A stretch of DNA of 7,207 nt from DATKQI01 sp035532755 (GCA_035532755.1 DATKQI010000071.1:1-7207), one strand, 5' to 3'; numbered from the stretch's first letter, positions 1 to 5,675 are shown. Translations and numbers: made by a program. Notes: generated from the sequence alone by a model not told the origin.

Positions 1-927
1 CGTGCTCGCATACTGCGCGATCTGCAGCTTCAAGTGCCTGTCGCTCGTGTACGGCGGCACGTCGATATAGCCGTCGAGCGGCAGGTCGCCCAGGTTGAAG
101 TTCAGCACCACATGATGCCCTGCCTTGCGCAGCCGCGCGCAAAGCGCCCGGATGTCCTGCTTGCGGAACAGCACCGTGGCGCCGCTCTCGATCGTCTCGT
201 CGTCCGACGAGCAGTTCAGTTCCGTCGTGTGCACCGCGATGCCGCCGGGCCGCAGCGTCGCCACCGAGTTCTCGATGAAGGCAAGCCCGTTCGTGATGGA
301 GCCCAGATGTTCCAGGCAGCAGGCGGACCAGGTGAAATCGAAATCCGTCAGGTCGGGCGGGATGTGGTTCATGTCCACCGCGCGGAACGAAACATTGTGC
401 GCGAACTGGCCGGGCGCGCAAATGCCGCGCGTGTTCAGCGCCGCCATCTGGGAGGCGTGCTGGTTGGTATCCACCCAGCCGGCCTTTGCCGCCGCGTCCG
501 GCTCCAGATCCGTCGCCAGCACGGTGCAGCCACGGGCGGCGAACACCGCCGTCAGCGGCTCGGTGCCCACGCCGTAGCCGACGCCTCGCCGCTCCGGCGC
601 CAGCGCCCCGTTCGCGGCCAGCGCCTGGAGGATGTAGCAGAACTCCCACTGCTTGCGGTGGTGGCGTGGAGGTTCCCTGATCTCGGCGCACCAATAGCGA
701 TACGTATCCGTATCGAACTGTGCCTGCGTGCAGCCCTGGGAAACCGGGCGGGAGAGGGAAGGCGGGGCATCCTTGGTCGGCATGTTCATCAGCGTTGCCG
801 GCCCGGGTGGAGCAGCGGGCGGTGCCGCGGGCTTGCGCAGCCGCAGGCCGCGGCCCAGCCGGCTCAGCCCCCGCAACCCCTTCGCGCGATAGGCCGCAAT
901 CCGCCCGCCGATGGTGCTGCTGCTCAT
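1..927 (-). CDS. SAM-dependent methyltransferase, class I fold (partial, C-terminus beyond the left edge)
   Basis: Reading the minus strand from the ATG at 927 gives 309 codons with no stop before the edge, so the C-terminus is missing. Residues 1-65 are a low-complexity, Arg/Ala/Pro-rich leader. The methyltransferase core begins near residue 90. The glycine-rich SAM-binding loop is RGVGYGVGTEP (114-124), followed by a strand ending in the acidic residue expected to bind the ribose (D140 in VLATD). The later motif WSACCLEHLGS (200-210) and the turn LRPGG (225-229) are typical of the methyltransferase 11/25 type. The start overlaps the stop of the upstream glycosyltransferase in an ATGA, which implies translational coupling. 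From family and context I infer that it methylates a sugar or glycan precursor in the cytoplasm; the substrate cannot be read. Met47 and Met49 are possible later starts, but the coupled ATG is better supported. Confidence 0.85.
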   Translation of the reverse strand, partial: MSSSTIGGRIAAYRAKGLRGLSRLGRGLRLRKPAAPPAAPPGPATLMNMPTKDAPPSLSRPVSQGCTQAQFDTDTYRYWCAEIREPPRHHRKQWEFCYILQALAANGALAPERRGVGYGVGTEPLTAVFAARGCTVLATDLEPDAAAKAGWVDTNQHASQMAALNTRGICAPGQFAHNVSFRAVDMNHIPPDLTDFDFTWSACCLEHLGSITNGLAFIENSVATLRPGGIAVHTTELNCSSDDETIESGATVLFRKQDIRALCARLRKAGHHVVLNFNLGDLPLDGYIDVPPYTSDRHLKLQIAQYAST

Positions 928-2336
928 GCCGTTTCCCCGCCCGCTGCCATTGCCCCGCCGGTTGCCATTTCGTCATCGGCACTCGCGCGCTGCGTGCCCG
1001 CGATGCCGGCCGCGCGATAGGCGCTTTCCAGCATAGACAGGCAGTTCCCTTCGGAAAAGCGCGCCGCATTGCGCAGCCCTGCTTCGCGCAGCGCATCACG
1101 CAGGTCTCCATCCGCGTCCAGCCGGCGGATGCCGCGGGCGATGGCCATCGCATCGAACGGGTCGGCCAGCAGCGCCGCCCCGCCCGCGACCTCCGGCAGC
1201 GACCCGAGCGAACCGGTCAGCACGGGCACGCCGAGCTGCATCGCCTCCACCATCGGCAGGCCGAAGCCTTCGTAGATGGAAGGGAACAGCAGTGCCCGCG
1301 CCTGGGAAAGCAGGGCGGTGAGATGGAAGCCGGGCACATAGCCCAGCACGAGGATCTTCTCGTCCGCCCGCCCGTACCCTGGCCCGTTCTTCTGCCGCGC
1401 CCGGTGGCGCGCGAGCGGCGCCAACTGCTCCTTCACCATCCACCCGTTCGGCCCGACGATGACGAGCGGGACCGAGGCGCTGCTGACCAGGAAGGCTTCG
1501 ATCAGCCGGGGCAGGTTCTTCTTCGGCTCGATCGCGCCGGCGAACAGGAAGTAGCCGCCGGGGGTGAGGCCGTACAGCTCCTCCACCAGCCGTGCCGCCA
1601 TTCCGGCATCGAACGCGCGCGGCGGGCGCACCGGCTGGTAGGCCACGCTGATCTTCTCCGGCCGCAGATGGCCCATCACCTGCAACAGATCCCGCTTCGT
1701 CGATTCGGACACGGCGATGATGTGGTCCGCCCGCTCCACCATGATCCGCAGGTGCTGCAGGAAGCGGAAACGCGGATCGACCACGGCATAGGGCATGCGC
1801 AGGGGAATGATGTCGTGCACCGTCATGATGGTGGGCGCGCCCTCGGCCACCAGCGGGATCGGGCAGGTCAGGTGCAAGGCCGCCCCCTCGGGCAGCCGCA
1901 CGCGCAGCGGCCGGCGCAGCAGGGTGGCGGTGGCGGAGGCGTTGCGGAACACGCCCGCTGCCGCGAGAATGCCCGCCCCGGCCGGGTGGTGCGGCAGCGC
2001 ATCGCCCGGCAGCACCACATCGGTTCGCACATCGGCCGCGCGCATGCCGCGCACGGCGGCGATCCCGGCGGGGACAGCTCTGCCGAGCCTGTCCAGCAGC
2101 CGCCGCGCGCGCCGCAGCCCGCGCGGGCCGGTCTTGCCGTGCGGCGGATCGGCGTAGAAGCTGATTTCCTGCTTCAGCGCATCCGGCCCGCGGTTCACCG
2201 GCCGGTCGTACAGCACGTCCACGCGGTATTGAAGCTGCTGGAGCAGCCGGGAGAGGGTGTCGCTATAGGAGGCAATGCCCGTGCCGCGCTTGAGGCCCAG
2301 ATTCAGTCCGTCAATCACGATCCGGTGTATCGCCAA
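924..2336 (-). CDS. Glycosyltransferase, GT4-like (GT-B fold)
   Basis: This 470-residue protein probably transfers a sugar from a nucleotide-sugar donor during surface polysaccharide or glycan assembly, at the cytoplasm or inner membrane face. The N-terminal acceptor domain starts with a strand (IHRIVIDGLNL) and a Gly-rich turn at 18-21. VHDIIPLR (173-180) and IIAVSESTKRDLL (206-218) are typical of GT4 proteins. The donor domain shows FAGAIEPKKNLPRLIEAF (265-282), LVIVGPNG (291-298) and the EX7E signature EGFGLPMVE (E356, E364). At 470 residues it is longer than many relatives; the extra length is an Arg/Ala-rich stretch around 66-150. The start is TTG: a TAG lies five codons upstream and no ATG or GTG intervenes, while AGGGGGG sits about 6 nt before the TTG. 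It lies 65 nt after the LysE gene on the same strand and overlaps the methyltransferase start. Donor and acceptor are unknown. Confidence 0.9.
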   Translation of the reverse strand: MAIHRIVIDGLNLGLKRGTGIASYSDTLSRLLQQLQYRVDVLYDRPVNRGPDALKQEISFYADPPHGKTGPRGLRRARRLLDRLGRAVPAGIAAVRGMRAADVRTDVVLPGDALPHHPAGAGILAAAGVFRNASATATLLRRPLRVRLPEGAALHLTCPIPLVAEGAPTIMTVHDIIPLRMPYAVVDPRFRFLQHLRIMVERADHIIAVSESTKRDLLQVMGHLRPEKISVAYQPVRPPRAFDAGMAARLVEELYGLTPGGYFLFAGAIEPKKNLPRLIEAFLVSSASVPLVIVGPNGWMVKEQLAPLARHRARQKNGPGYGRADEKILVLGYVPGFHLTALLSQARALLFPSIYEGFGLPMVEAMQLGVPVLTGSLGSLPEVAGGAALLADPFDAMAIARGIRRLDADGDLRDALREAGLRNAARFSEGNCLSMLESAYRAAGIAGTQRASADDEMATGGAMAAGGETA

Positions 2337-2401
2337 ATGCGTCCCCCCCTAGCAAATAATGACGGTTTCGCAACCACCCCGCAATCGGGGATCGCCGCGC
2401 C

Positions 2402-3028
2402 CTACGCCAACCCGCGCCACGCTGCCGCCAACGCGCCTTCCGCCACAAGGGTTCCACCCGTCACCCGATTCACCGTTCGCTGGGCGCGGGGGGTGCGGAT
2501 GAAGCGGCGCAGGCTGGCGGCGAACATCGAATAACCACCGTCCACCACCATCCCGCACACCGCCACGCTGCCCGCCATCGCCGCCAACTGGGGCAGCAGG
2601 GGCGCATGCGGGTTCATGAACTGGGGGGCGAACACCATGAAGAACAGCACGGATTTCGGGTTCAGCACGGTGGTGAGCCAGGCGCGCAGGAACACCCGCG
2701 TGCGCGGCCGCCGCGCCCCGCCGGCCGCTTCCGCCTCCGGCACCGGTGGCGCGCGCCAGAACTTCACGCCGAGGAAGACCAGATAGGCAGCACCCGCCAG
2801 CTTCAGCACGGTGAACGCCGCGGCCGATGCCGCCAGCACCGCGCCCGCGCCGAACACCGCCGCGGCCAGGCACGTGGCATCCCCCAGCACGGTGCCCCCC
2901 ACCGCCGCCAGCGCGCTGCGCCGCCCCTGGGAGATGGCGTAGGACACGACCAGCATCGTCACCGGCCCCGGGGTGACGGCCATGAGCGCGTAGGCGAGCG
3001 TGAAGGCGATCCAGGCGGCTATGCCCAT
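2402..3028 (-). CDS. LysE/RhtB-family amino acid exporter
   Basis: A 208-residue inner-membrane protein of the size usual for LysE/RhtB translocators, which export amino acids or related small molecules using the proton gradient. It has about six hydrophobic segments: near 3-28, 40-65, 68-90, 113-135, 145-172 and 185-206. Family landmarks are the PGP of the first helix (20-22) followed by SQGRRSALAAVGGTVLGD (33-50), AYLVFLGVKFWR (81-92), and NPKSVLFF (123-130) followed by PQF. A charged linker at 92-112 separates the two halves. The ATG at 3028 is preceded by AGAGAGGAG about 8 nt away, which supports this start. The gene is divergent from the clpP-like gene, with 96 bp between them. Its substrate cannot be told from sequence. 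It may be transcribed with the glycosyltransferase 65 nt downstream, but a functional link is not obvious. Confidence 0.93.
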   Translation of the reverse strand: MGIAAWIAFTLAYALMAVTPGPVTMLVVSYAISQGRRSALAAVGGTVLGDATCLAAAVFGAGAVLAASAAAFTVLKLAGAAYLVFLGVKFWRAPPVPEAEAAGGARRPRTRVFLRAWLTTVLNPKSVLFFMVFAPQFMNPHAPLLPQLAAMAGSVAVCGMVVDGGYSMFAASLRRFIRTPRAQRTVNRVTGGTLVAEGALAAAWRGLA

Positions 3029-3071
3029 CGGCCGGGCTCCTCTCTTCCGCCGCCCATGCTACCCCGCTTCC

Positions 3072-3099
3072 TTGCGCGAGGCAGCCCCCTGCCGATATG
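3072..3099 (+). promoter_or_regulatory. Candidate sigma-70-type promoter for the clpP-like gene
   Basis: TTGCGC at 3072-3077 and GATATG at 3094-3099 are 16 nt apart, in the only part of the 96-bp divergent spacer with an AT-richer step. The position fits transcription starting shortly before the ribosome binding site AGCGGAG. Matching is by eye and the -10 is imperfect. Confidence 0.3.
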
Positions 3100-3124
3100 A
3101 CCTGCGCACCAAGCGGAGACCGCC

Positions 3125-3787
3125 ATGACAGATTCACACACTTATCGTCTCTCCCCCGAGCCGGACGACCCGGACGTTCCGCCCCCCGAAGGGCCGGACC
3201 ACGAGGAGCCGGGCGACAACAAGACCCTCGCCGCCCCGGTGAACGAGCTGGAAAGCCGGCTGTTCAGCCAGCGCAAGGTGCTGGTGTTCGGCCCGATCGA
3301 CGACAAGGTGGCGCGCGACGCCACCGGCCGGCTGCTCGCCCTCGCCGGCCGGTCGGACAAGCCGATCGAGGTGTACGTGAATTCCCCCGGCGGCCATGTG
3401 GAGAGCGGGGACACGATCCACGACATGATCCGCTTCATCGGCGCGCAGGTGCCCATCAGCGTGATCGGCACCGGCTGGGTGGCAAGCGCGGGGGCGCTGA
3501 TCTTCCTCGCCGGCCGGAAGGACCGCCGCTTCTGCCTGCCCAACACCCGCTTCCTGCTGCACCAGCCCATGGGCGGCGTGCGCGGCCCGGCCGTGGACAT
3601 CGACATCGAGGCGCGGGAGATCATCAAGATGCGCGAACGCATCAACCGCATCATCGCCCGCGAAACCGGCCAGACCTACGAGAAGGTGGCGAAGGACACG
3701 GACCGCAACTACTGGATGAGCGCGGAGGAGGCGATCGCCTACGGGATGGTGGCCCGGGTGATCGAGAGCGCGGCGGAGATCGGGTAG
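3125..3787 (+). CDS. clpP: ClpP-like peptidase subunit (S14 family) with Asn at the triad Asp position
   Basis: A 220-residue homologue of the proteolytic subunit of Clp protease, which forms a barrel-shaped tetradecamer fed by AAA+ unfoldases in the cytoplasm. Residues 1-40 are an acidic, Pro-rich tail with little likeness to the usual ClpP N-terminus. The core begins at ELESRLFSQRKVLVFGPIDD (41-60). YVNSPGGHVESGDTIHDMI (84-102) is the conserved handle and oxyanion region. The nucleophile is Ser121 in GWVASAGALI and the histidine is His146 in LLHQPMGG. By alignment with the DTERDRFLSA block of E. coli ClpP, DTDRNYWMSA (191-200) puts Asn195 at the catalytic Asp. The start has AGCGGAG 6 nt upstream. 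No clpX or other unfoldase gene is adjacent. It is probably an accessory paralogue rather than the housekeeping ClpP. An active but altered peptidase, or a subunit that works only mixed with another ClpP, are both possible. Confidence 0.9.
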   Translation: MTDSHTYRLSPEPDDPDVPPPEGPDHEEPGDNKTLAAPVNELESRLFSQRKVLVFGPIDDKVARDATGRLLALAGRSDKPIEVYVNSPGGHVESGDTIHDMIRFIGAQVPISVIGTGWVASAGALIFLAGRKDRRFCLPNTRFLLHQPMGGVRGPAVDIDIEAREIIKMRERINRIIARETGQTYEKVAKDTDRNYWMSAEEAIAYGMVARVIESAAEIG

Positions 3788-3816
3788 GAGCGGGCAGCGC
3801 GCCAGGCCCGCGCTCC
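3787..3816 (+). terminator. Hairpin just after the clpP-like stop, possible terminator
   Basis: GGAG plus CGGGC at the stop codon pair with GCCCG and CTCC at 3806-3816, leaving a two-base bulge and a loop of about 10 nt. No T-run follows (the next bases are C-rich), so it is not a canonical intrinsic terminator. It could instead protect the 3' end or simply reflect high GC. Confidence 0.3.
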
Positions 3817-3820
3817 CGCC

Positions 3821-3853
3821 CCCCGTCACCCCGGCGCAGGCCGGCATGATGGT
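3821..3853 (+). repeat. REP-like palindromic unit A
   Basis: CCCGTCACCCCGGCGCAGG followed by CCGGCATGATGG: a CGTCA head and a GC-rich stem-loop. Its core CCGGCGCAGGCCGGCAT is identical to the core of the right-hand unit of the pair at 4957-5065, read on the opposite strand there. It begins 33 nt after the clpP-like stop codon, a typical intergenic place for REP elements. Confidence 0.7.
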
Positions 3854-3903
3854 GGTTGGTGGGGGGATGTGGTGGGGCGTACGAGGTGCAGCACACCCCA
3901 CCC

Positions 3904-3973
3904 CACCCCCACCCGTCACTCCGGCGAAAGCCGGAGTCCAGGCATTCAGGTGGCCGGCCTGGGCGCGTGGGCC
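3904..3973 (+). repeat. REP-like unit B, first copy of a 70-bp direct repeat
   Basis: It contains CCCGTCACTCCGGCG then AAAGCCGGAGTCCAGG, which folds as CTCCGGC/GCCGGAG, plus a spacer ending GTGGGCC. It matches 4957-5026 at 68 of 70 positions by eye; the differences are at 3933 and 3966. Similarity stops abruptly after GGGCC. The second, inverted arm found in the downstream copy is absent here, replaced by the promoter-like sequence ahead of the GNAT gene. Confidence 0.85.
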
Positions 3974-3975
3974 GC

Positions 3976-3991
3976 GTTGCGGGTCCGCAAC
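3976..3991. promoter_or_regulatory. Perfect 7-2-7 inverted repeat, possible operator
   Basis: GTTGCGG-GT-CCGCAAC is a perfect inverted repeat of 7-bp arms around 2 bp. It overlaps the candidate -35 of the GNAT gene and starts 3 nt after REP unit B ends. It could be a binding site for a dimeric regulator or a remnant of a degenerate REP arm. Confidence 0.35.
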
Positions 3992-4005
3992 CACCGGTTT
4001 ACGCT
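3977..4005 (+). promoter_or_regulatory. Candidate promoter for the GNAT-like gene
   Basis: TTGCGG (3977-3982) and TACGCT (4000-4005) are separated by 17 nt and lie 43 nt before the ATG. The -35 sits inside a perfect inverted repeat, so binding there could block transcription. Both boxes are only partial matches to consensus. Confidence 0.3.
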
Positions 4006-4047
4006 CGCGCCATCGTCTCGCCGCCCGCGAGCCACCGGAGAGCACCC

Positions 4048-4695
4048 ATGCCATACGAATGGATCACCGACTCCCCGGTCCTCGAGGTGGAGATTGAAAT
4101 GGTCGAGATATACGCCTCGGTGTGGGCAGACAGGATCGCGGAGATCAAGAACGCGCCCGGCACCTACGGCGCCGACCTGGTGCGGCTCGCGCGCCAATCC
4201 GAATCGATCCTCGCGAGCCTGGTGGCCCATGCCGATGCCGAGGAAAGGTCTGTCCAGCAATTCGCGGGCAGAAGCTTCTACGACAAGATGCTGATGATGC
4301 GGAACGACAGATGCAAGGTGTTCGGCTACCCGCTGGATGGCATCTACGTCGGCTTCATCATGGTGGAGCTTGATACCTCAAGCACGATCAAGGTCGCCTG
4401 GGTGGTGTCCCACCCGCTGGTGGAGAATGCGGGCGACATCCTCATCGAATACGTCCTGAGGCTGCGGCAGAACCCCACGATCAGGCTCGTGGCCGCCAGC
4501 ACCGATGCCGCGAACAAATACGCCCGCCTGGGCTTTGCGGCATCGGGGATGCACATGGTGCTGGACCCTTCCCGCTGCCCGAACCAGTGGGAACGCATCG
4601 GCGGGCAATGGCGGCGGATCTGCATCCGCGAGAACAGCCTGGGTGAGCAGGTGGCGAAGACGAAGTATATGCAGGGTGCTGTTACGGGCGTGTAG
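4048..4695 (+). CDS. GNAT-like acetyltransferase domain protein, function unknown
   Basis: 215 residues. The frame is open further upstream, but the ATG at 4048 is chosen because CGGAG lies 7 nt before it and the upstream part is REP-derived repeat sequence. Residues 10-90 are mostly helical-looking and charged, with no motif I recognise. Residues 100-165 look like a diverged GNAT core: strands YVGFIMVEL (100-108) and KVAWVVSHP (115-123), then an acetyl-CoA-loop-like stretch ENAGDILIEYVLRL (126-139), then AANKYARLGF (154-163), which matches the Y-x-x-LGF end of GNAT domains. The usual Q/RxxGxG/A loop is not intact. The C-terminus (178-195) has two Trp and basic residues. Its base composition looks less GC-extreme than its neighbours. 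A small membrane-protein gene follows 33 nt later. If it is an enzyme, it would move an acetyl group from acetyl-CoA to an unknown amine. Confidence 0.6.
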   Translation: MPYEWITDSPVLEVEIEMVEIYASVWADRIAEIKNAPGTYGADLVRLARQSESILASLVAHADAEERSVQQFAGRSFYDKMLMMRNDRCKVFGYPLDGIYVGFIMVELDTSSTIKVAWVVSHPLVENAGDILIEYVLRLRQNPTIRLVAASTDAANKYARLGFAASGMHMVLDPSRCPNQWERIGGQWRRICIRENSLGEQVAKTKYMQGAVTGV

Positions 4696-4728
4696 AGTCC
4701 ACTCGGATGCCAGGAGGAGGTTCCCCCC

Positions 4729-4941
4729 ATGCGTGAAGCGCTTTTCCGTTCCGCCGCCGATATGCGCGATGTGCTGGGCGGCGTGCTGCCCGTTGCGGCC
4801 GTTGTGGCTGCCGCGGCCGGGGCGATTGCCCTGCTCGTCATCGTGCCGGGGCTGTTCGCGGCCCTCGCGCAGTTCGGGCTGCTGCTTCTCGCCGTGCCGC
4901 TGCTGCGGCTGCTGACGGTCGGCTTCGTGGCGGGCTGGTAG
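4729..4941 (+). CDS. Small two-helix membrane protein, unknown function
   Basis: A 70-residue protein. A short charged N-terminus (MREALFRSAADMRD) is followed by two nearly continuous hydrophobic segments, about 17-39 (Ala/Val-rich) and 41-64 (Leu-rich), linked by a single Pro-Gly at 40-41. This suggests a helical hairpin in the inner membrane. The ribosome binding site AGGAGGAGG (4712-4720), 8 nt before the ATG, is the strongest in the window and is the main reason to believe such a short gene. It lies 33 nt after the GNAT-like gene on the same strand, so co-transcription is likely. I recognise no family; the length and hydrophobicity are compatible with a membrane-anchored regulator or accessory peptide, but nothing more specific. 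Confidence 0.65.
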   Translation: MREALFRSAADMRDVLGGVLPVAAVVAAAAGAIALLVIVPGLFAALAQFGLLLLAVPLLRLLTVGFVAGW

Positions 4942-4956
4942 CCGAAGCCGCATCGC

Positions 4957-5065
4957 CACCCCCACCCGTCACTCCGGCGAAAGCCGGAATCCAGGCATTC
5001 AGGTGGCCGGCCTGGGCGTGTGGGCCTGGATGCCGGCCTGCGCCGGCATGACGAGTGTGGGGTTG
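4957..5065. repeat. Inverted pair of REP-like units (BIME-like), including second copy of the 70-bp repeat
   Basis: The left unit (CCCGTCACTCCGGCG then AAAGCCGGAATCCAGG) and its spacer repeat 3904-3973. The right unit, on the opposite strand, reads CGTCATGCCGGCGCAGG then CCGGCATCCAGGCC. Both units share the CGTCA head, a GC stem with a purine-rich loop, and a TCCAGG tail, so the element can fold as two hairpins or one long cruciform. It fills the gap between the convergent ends of the small membrane-protein gene and the secreted-protein gene, where REP pairs usually sit; it may stop or stabilise both transcripts. No transposase of the REP-associated type is in the window. Confidence 0.85.
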
Positions 5066-5075
5066 TGCGCCCCCC

Positions 5076-5582
5076 TCACTCCGGCATCGACCGCACGCAG
5101 TGATAGAACGCACGGGCCACGCGGGAGGTGCCTGTCAGGTCCATCCTCCATTCCACGCCGTTCGTGCCCATCACCAGCACCAGTTCCGAGGACCGCTCGA
5201 ACTGCCCGACGAAATCCCCGATGTTGTCCAGCGGAATGGTGAGCTGCACCATCCGCCCGGCCATGGCGGTGATGGCGGAGGCGGACCACAGCGGATAGCG
5301 GTCCATCCGGAACCGCACCGGTATCCGCGCGCTGCGGATGCGCCATGTCGGCTTCGATGCCTGGACGACGAGGTAGCCATCCCGCGCGTAGCGCTTCACG
5401 CCGAAGAACCGCCCGTCGTTCCAGTCGGTCGCGACGCCGCACACGCCGCGGCCGGAATTGTCGGTGCCGGCGAAGGCGAACCACGGCCCCGCCTGCTCGA
5501 TATGCACCGTCGCGGCACGGGCCGCCTGCATCGCCACCATGGCCGCCATGCCCACGGCCGCCAGCCACACACCCTTTCGCAT
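5076..5582 (-). CDS. Secreted (periplasmic) protein of unknown function
   Basis: 168 residues. A clear Sec signal peptide: basic MRK, a hydrophobic stretch to about 19, and a predicted cleavage after ARA (23/24). The mature part of about 145 residues looks rich in strands. It has only two cysteines, C48 (GRGVCGVATDW) and C162 (AFYHCVRSM), which could form a disulfide in the periplasm. The C-terminal pattern of a strand, then LTGTSRVARAFYHCV, recalls small alphaproteobacterial periplasmic proteins such as the IalB type, but the likeness is too weak to name it. The ATG at 5582 is preceded by GGGGGGGCGGAG. A large inverted repeat lies in the leader at 5596-5634. The gene is transcribed alone, between a REP pair downstream and the response regulator upstream on the same strand. 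Confidence 0.82.
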   Translation of the reverse strand: MRKGVWLAAVGMAAMVAMQAARAATVHIEQAGPWFAFAGTDNSGRGVCGVATDWNDGRFFGVKRYARDGYLVVQASKPTWRIRSARIPVRFRMDRYPLWSASAITAMAGRMVQLTIPLDNIGDFVGQFERSSELVLVMGTNGVEWRMDLTGTSRVARAFYHCVRSMPE

Positions 5583-5595
5583 CGCTCCGCCCCCC

Positions 5596-5634
5596 CGACA
5601 GGCCTGCCGGCTTCACCCTCCGGCAGACTTGTCG
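5596..5634 (-). promoter_or_regulatory. Imperfect inverted repeat in the leader of the secreted-protein gene
   Basis: Plus-strand arms CGACA (5596-5600) and CTGCCGG (5604-5610) pair with CCGGCAG (5620-5626) and TGTCG (5630-5634). That gives 12 paired bases with a symmetric 3x3 internal loop and a 9-nt terminal loop. In RNA it would be a stem-loop 13 nt before the start codon, touching the G-rich ribosome binding site. It may be an operator, a translational control hairpin or an RNA stabiliser. Confidence 0.45.
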
Positions 5635-5636
5635 GC

Positions 5637-5664
5637 AGCCTATCATGTTTTGATGCCGGGTAAA
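5637..5664 (-). promoter_or_regulatory. Candidate promoter for the secreted-protein gene
   Basis: On the minus strand TTTACC (5664-5659) and TAGGCT (5642-5637) are 16 nt apart, in the only AT-rich stretch of the window (about 5640-5683). Transcription would begin near 5630, right at the inverted repeat. Both boxes are partial matches. Confidence 0.3.
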
Positions 5665-5675
5665 TATGGATATGC

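Noticed and set aside
34..1020. A 328-codon open frame on the plus strand
   Set aside because: It is the antisense shadow of the methyltransferase, which has real SAM-binding motifs on the minus strand, and its composition is Arg/Ala/Pro/His-biased.
2377..2390. Small hairpin CCCCG-CAAT-CGGGG between the LysE and glycosyltransferase genes as a terminator
   Set aside because: Only 5 bp of stem and no T-run follows on the transcribed strand; such stems are frequent by chance at this GC content.
720..2534. A 604-codon open frame on the plus strand
   Set aside because: It is antisense to the clearly recognisable glycosyltransferase. Its product is rich in Arg, His, Gln, Pro and Ala with no motif, as expected for the opposite strand of a GC-rich gene.
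2349..3137. A 262-codon minus-strand frame overlapping the LysE gene
   Set aside because: It is a different frame over the same DNA, Gly/Arg/Ala-rich, without the membrane pattern or family motifs seen in the 208-residue LysE frame.
3856..4047. N-terminal extension of the GNAT-like frame by 64 codons
   Set aside because: The stretch is translated REP sequence with no ribosome binding site; the ATG at 4048 has one at proper spacing.
3134..4054. A 306-codon open frame on the minus strand opposite the clpP-like gene
   Set aside because: Its sequence is low-complexity His/Ala/Asp-rich, and its N-terminal part is translated REP repeat (phrases such as PAFAGVTGGG). The plus-strand ClpP frame explains the region.
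5072..5085. Sequence CCCCTCACTCCGGC at the end of the secreted-protein gene as a third REP head
   Set aside because: It shares about 10 bases with the REP heads but lacks the second stem arm and the TCCAGG tail.
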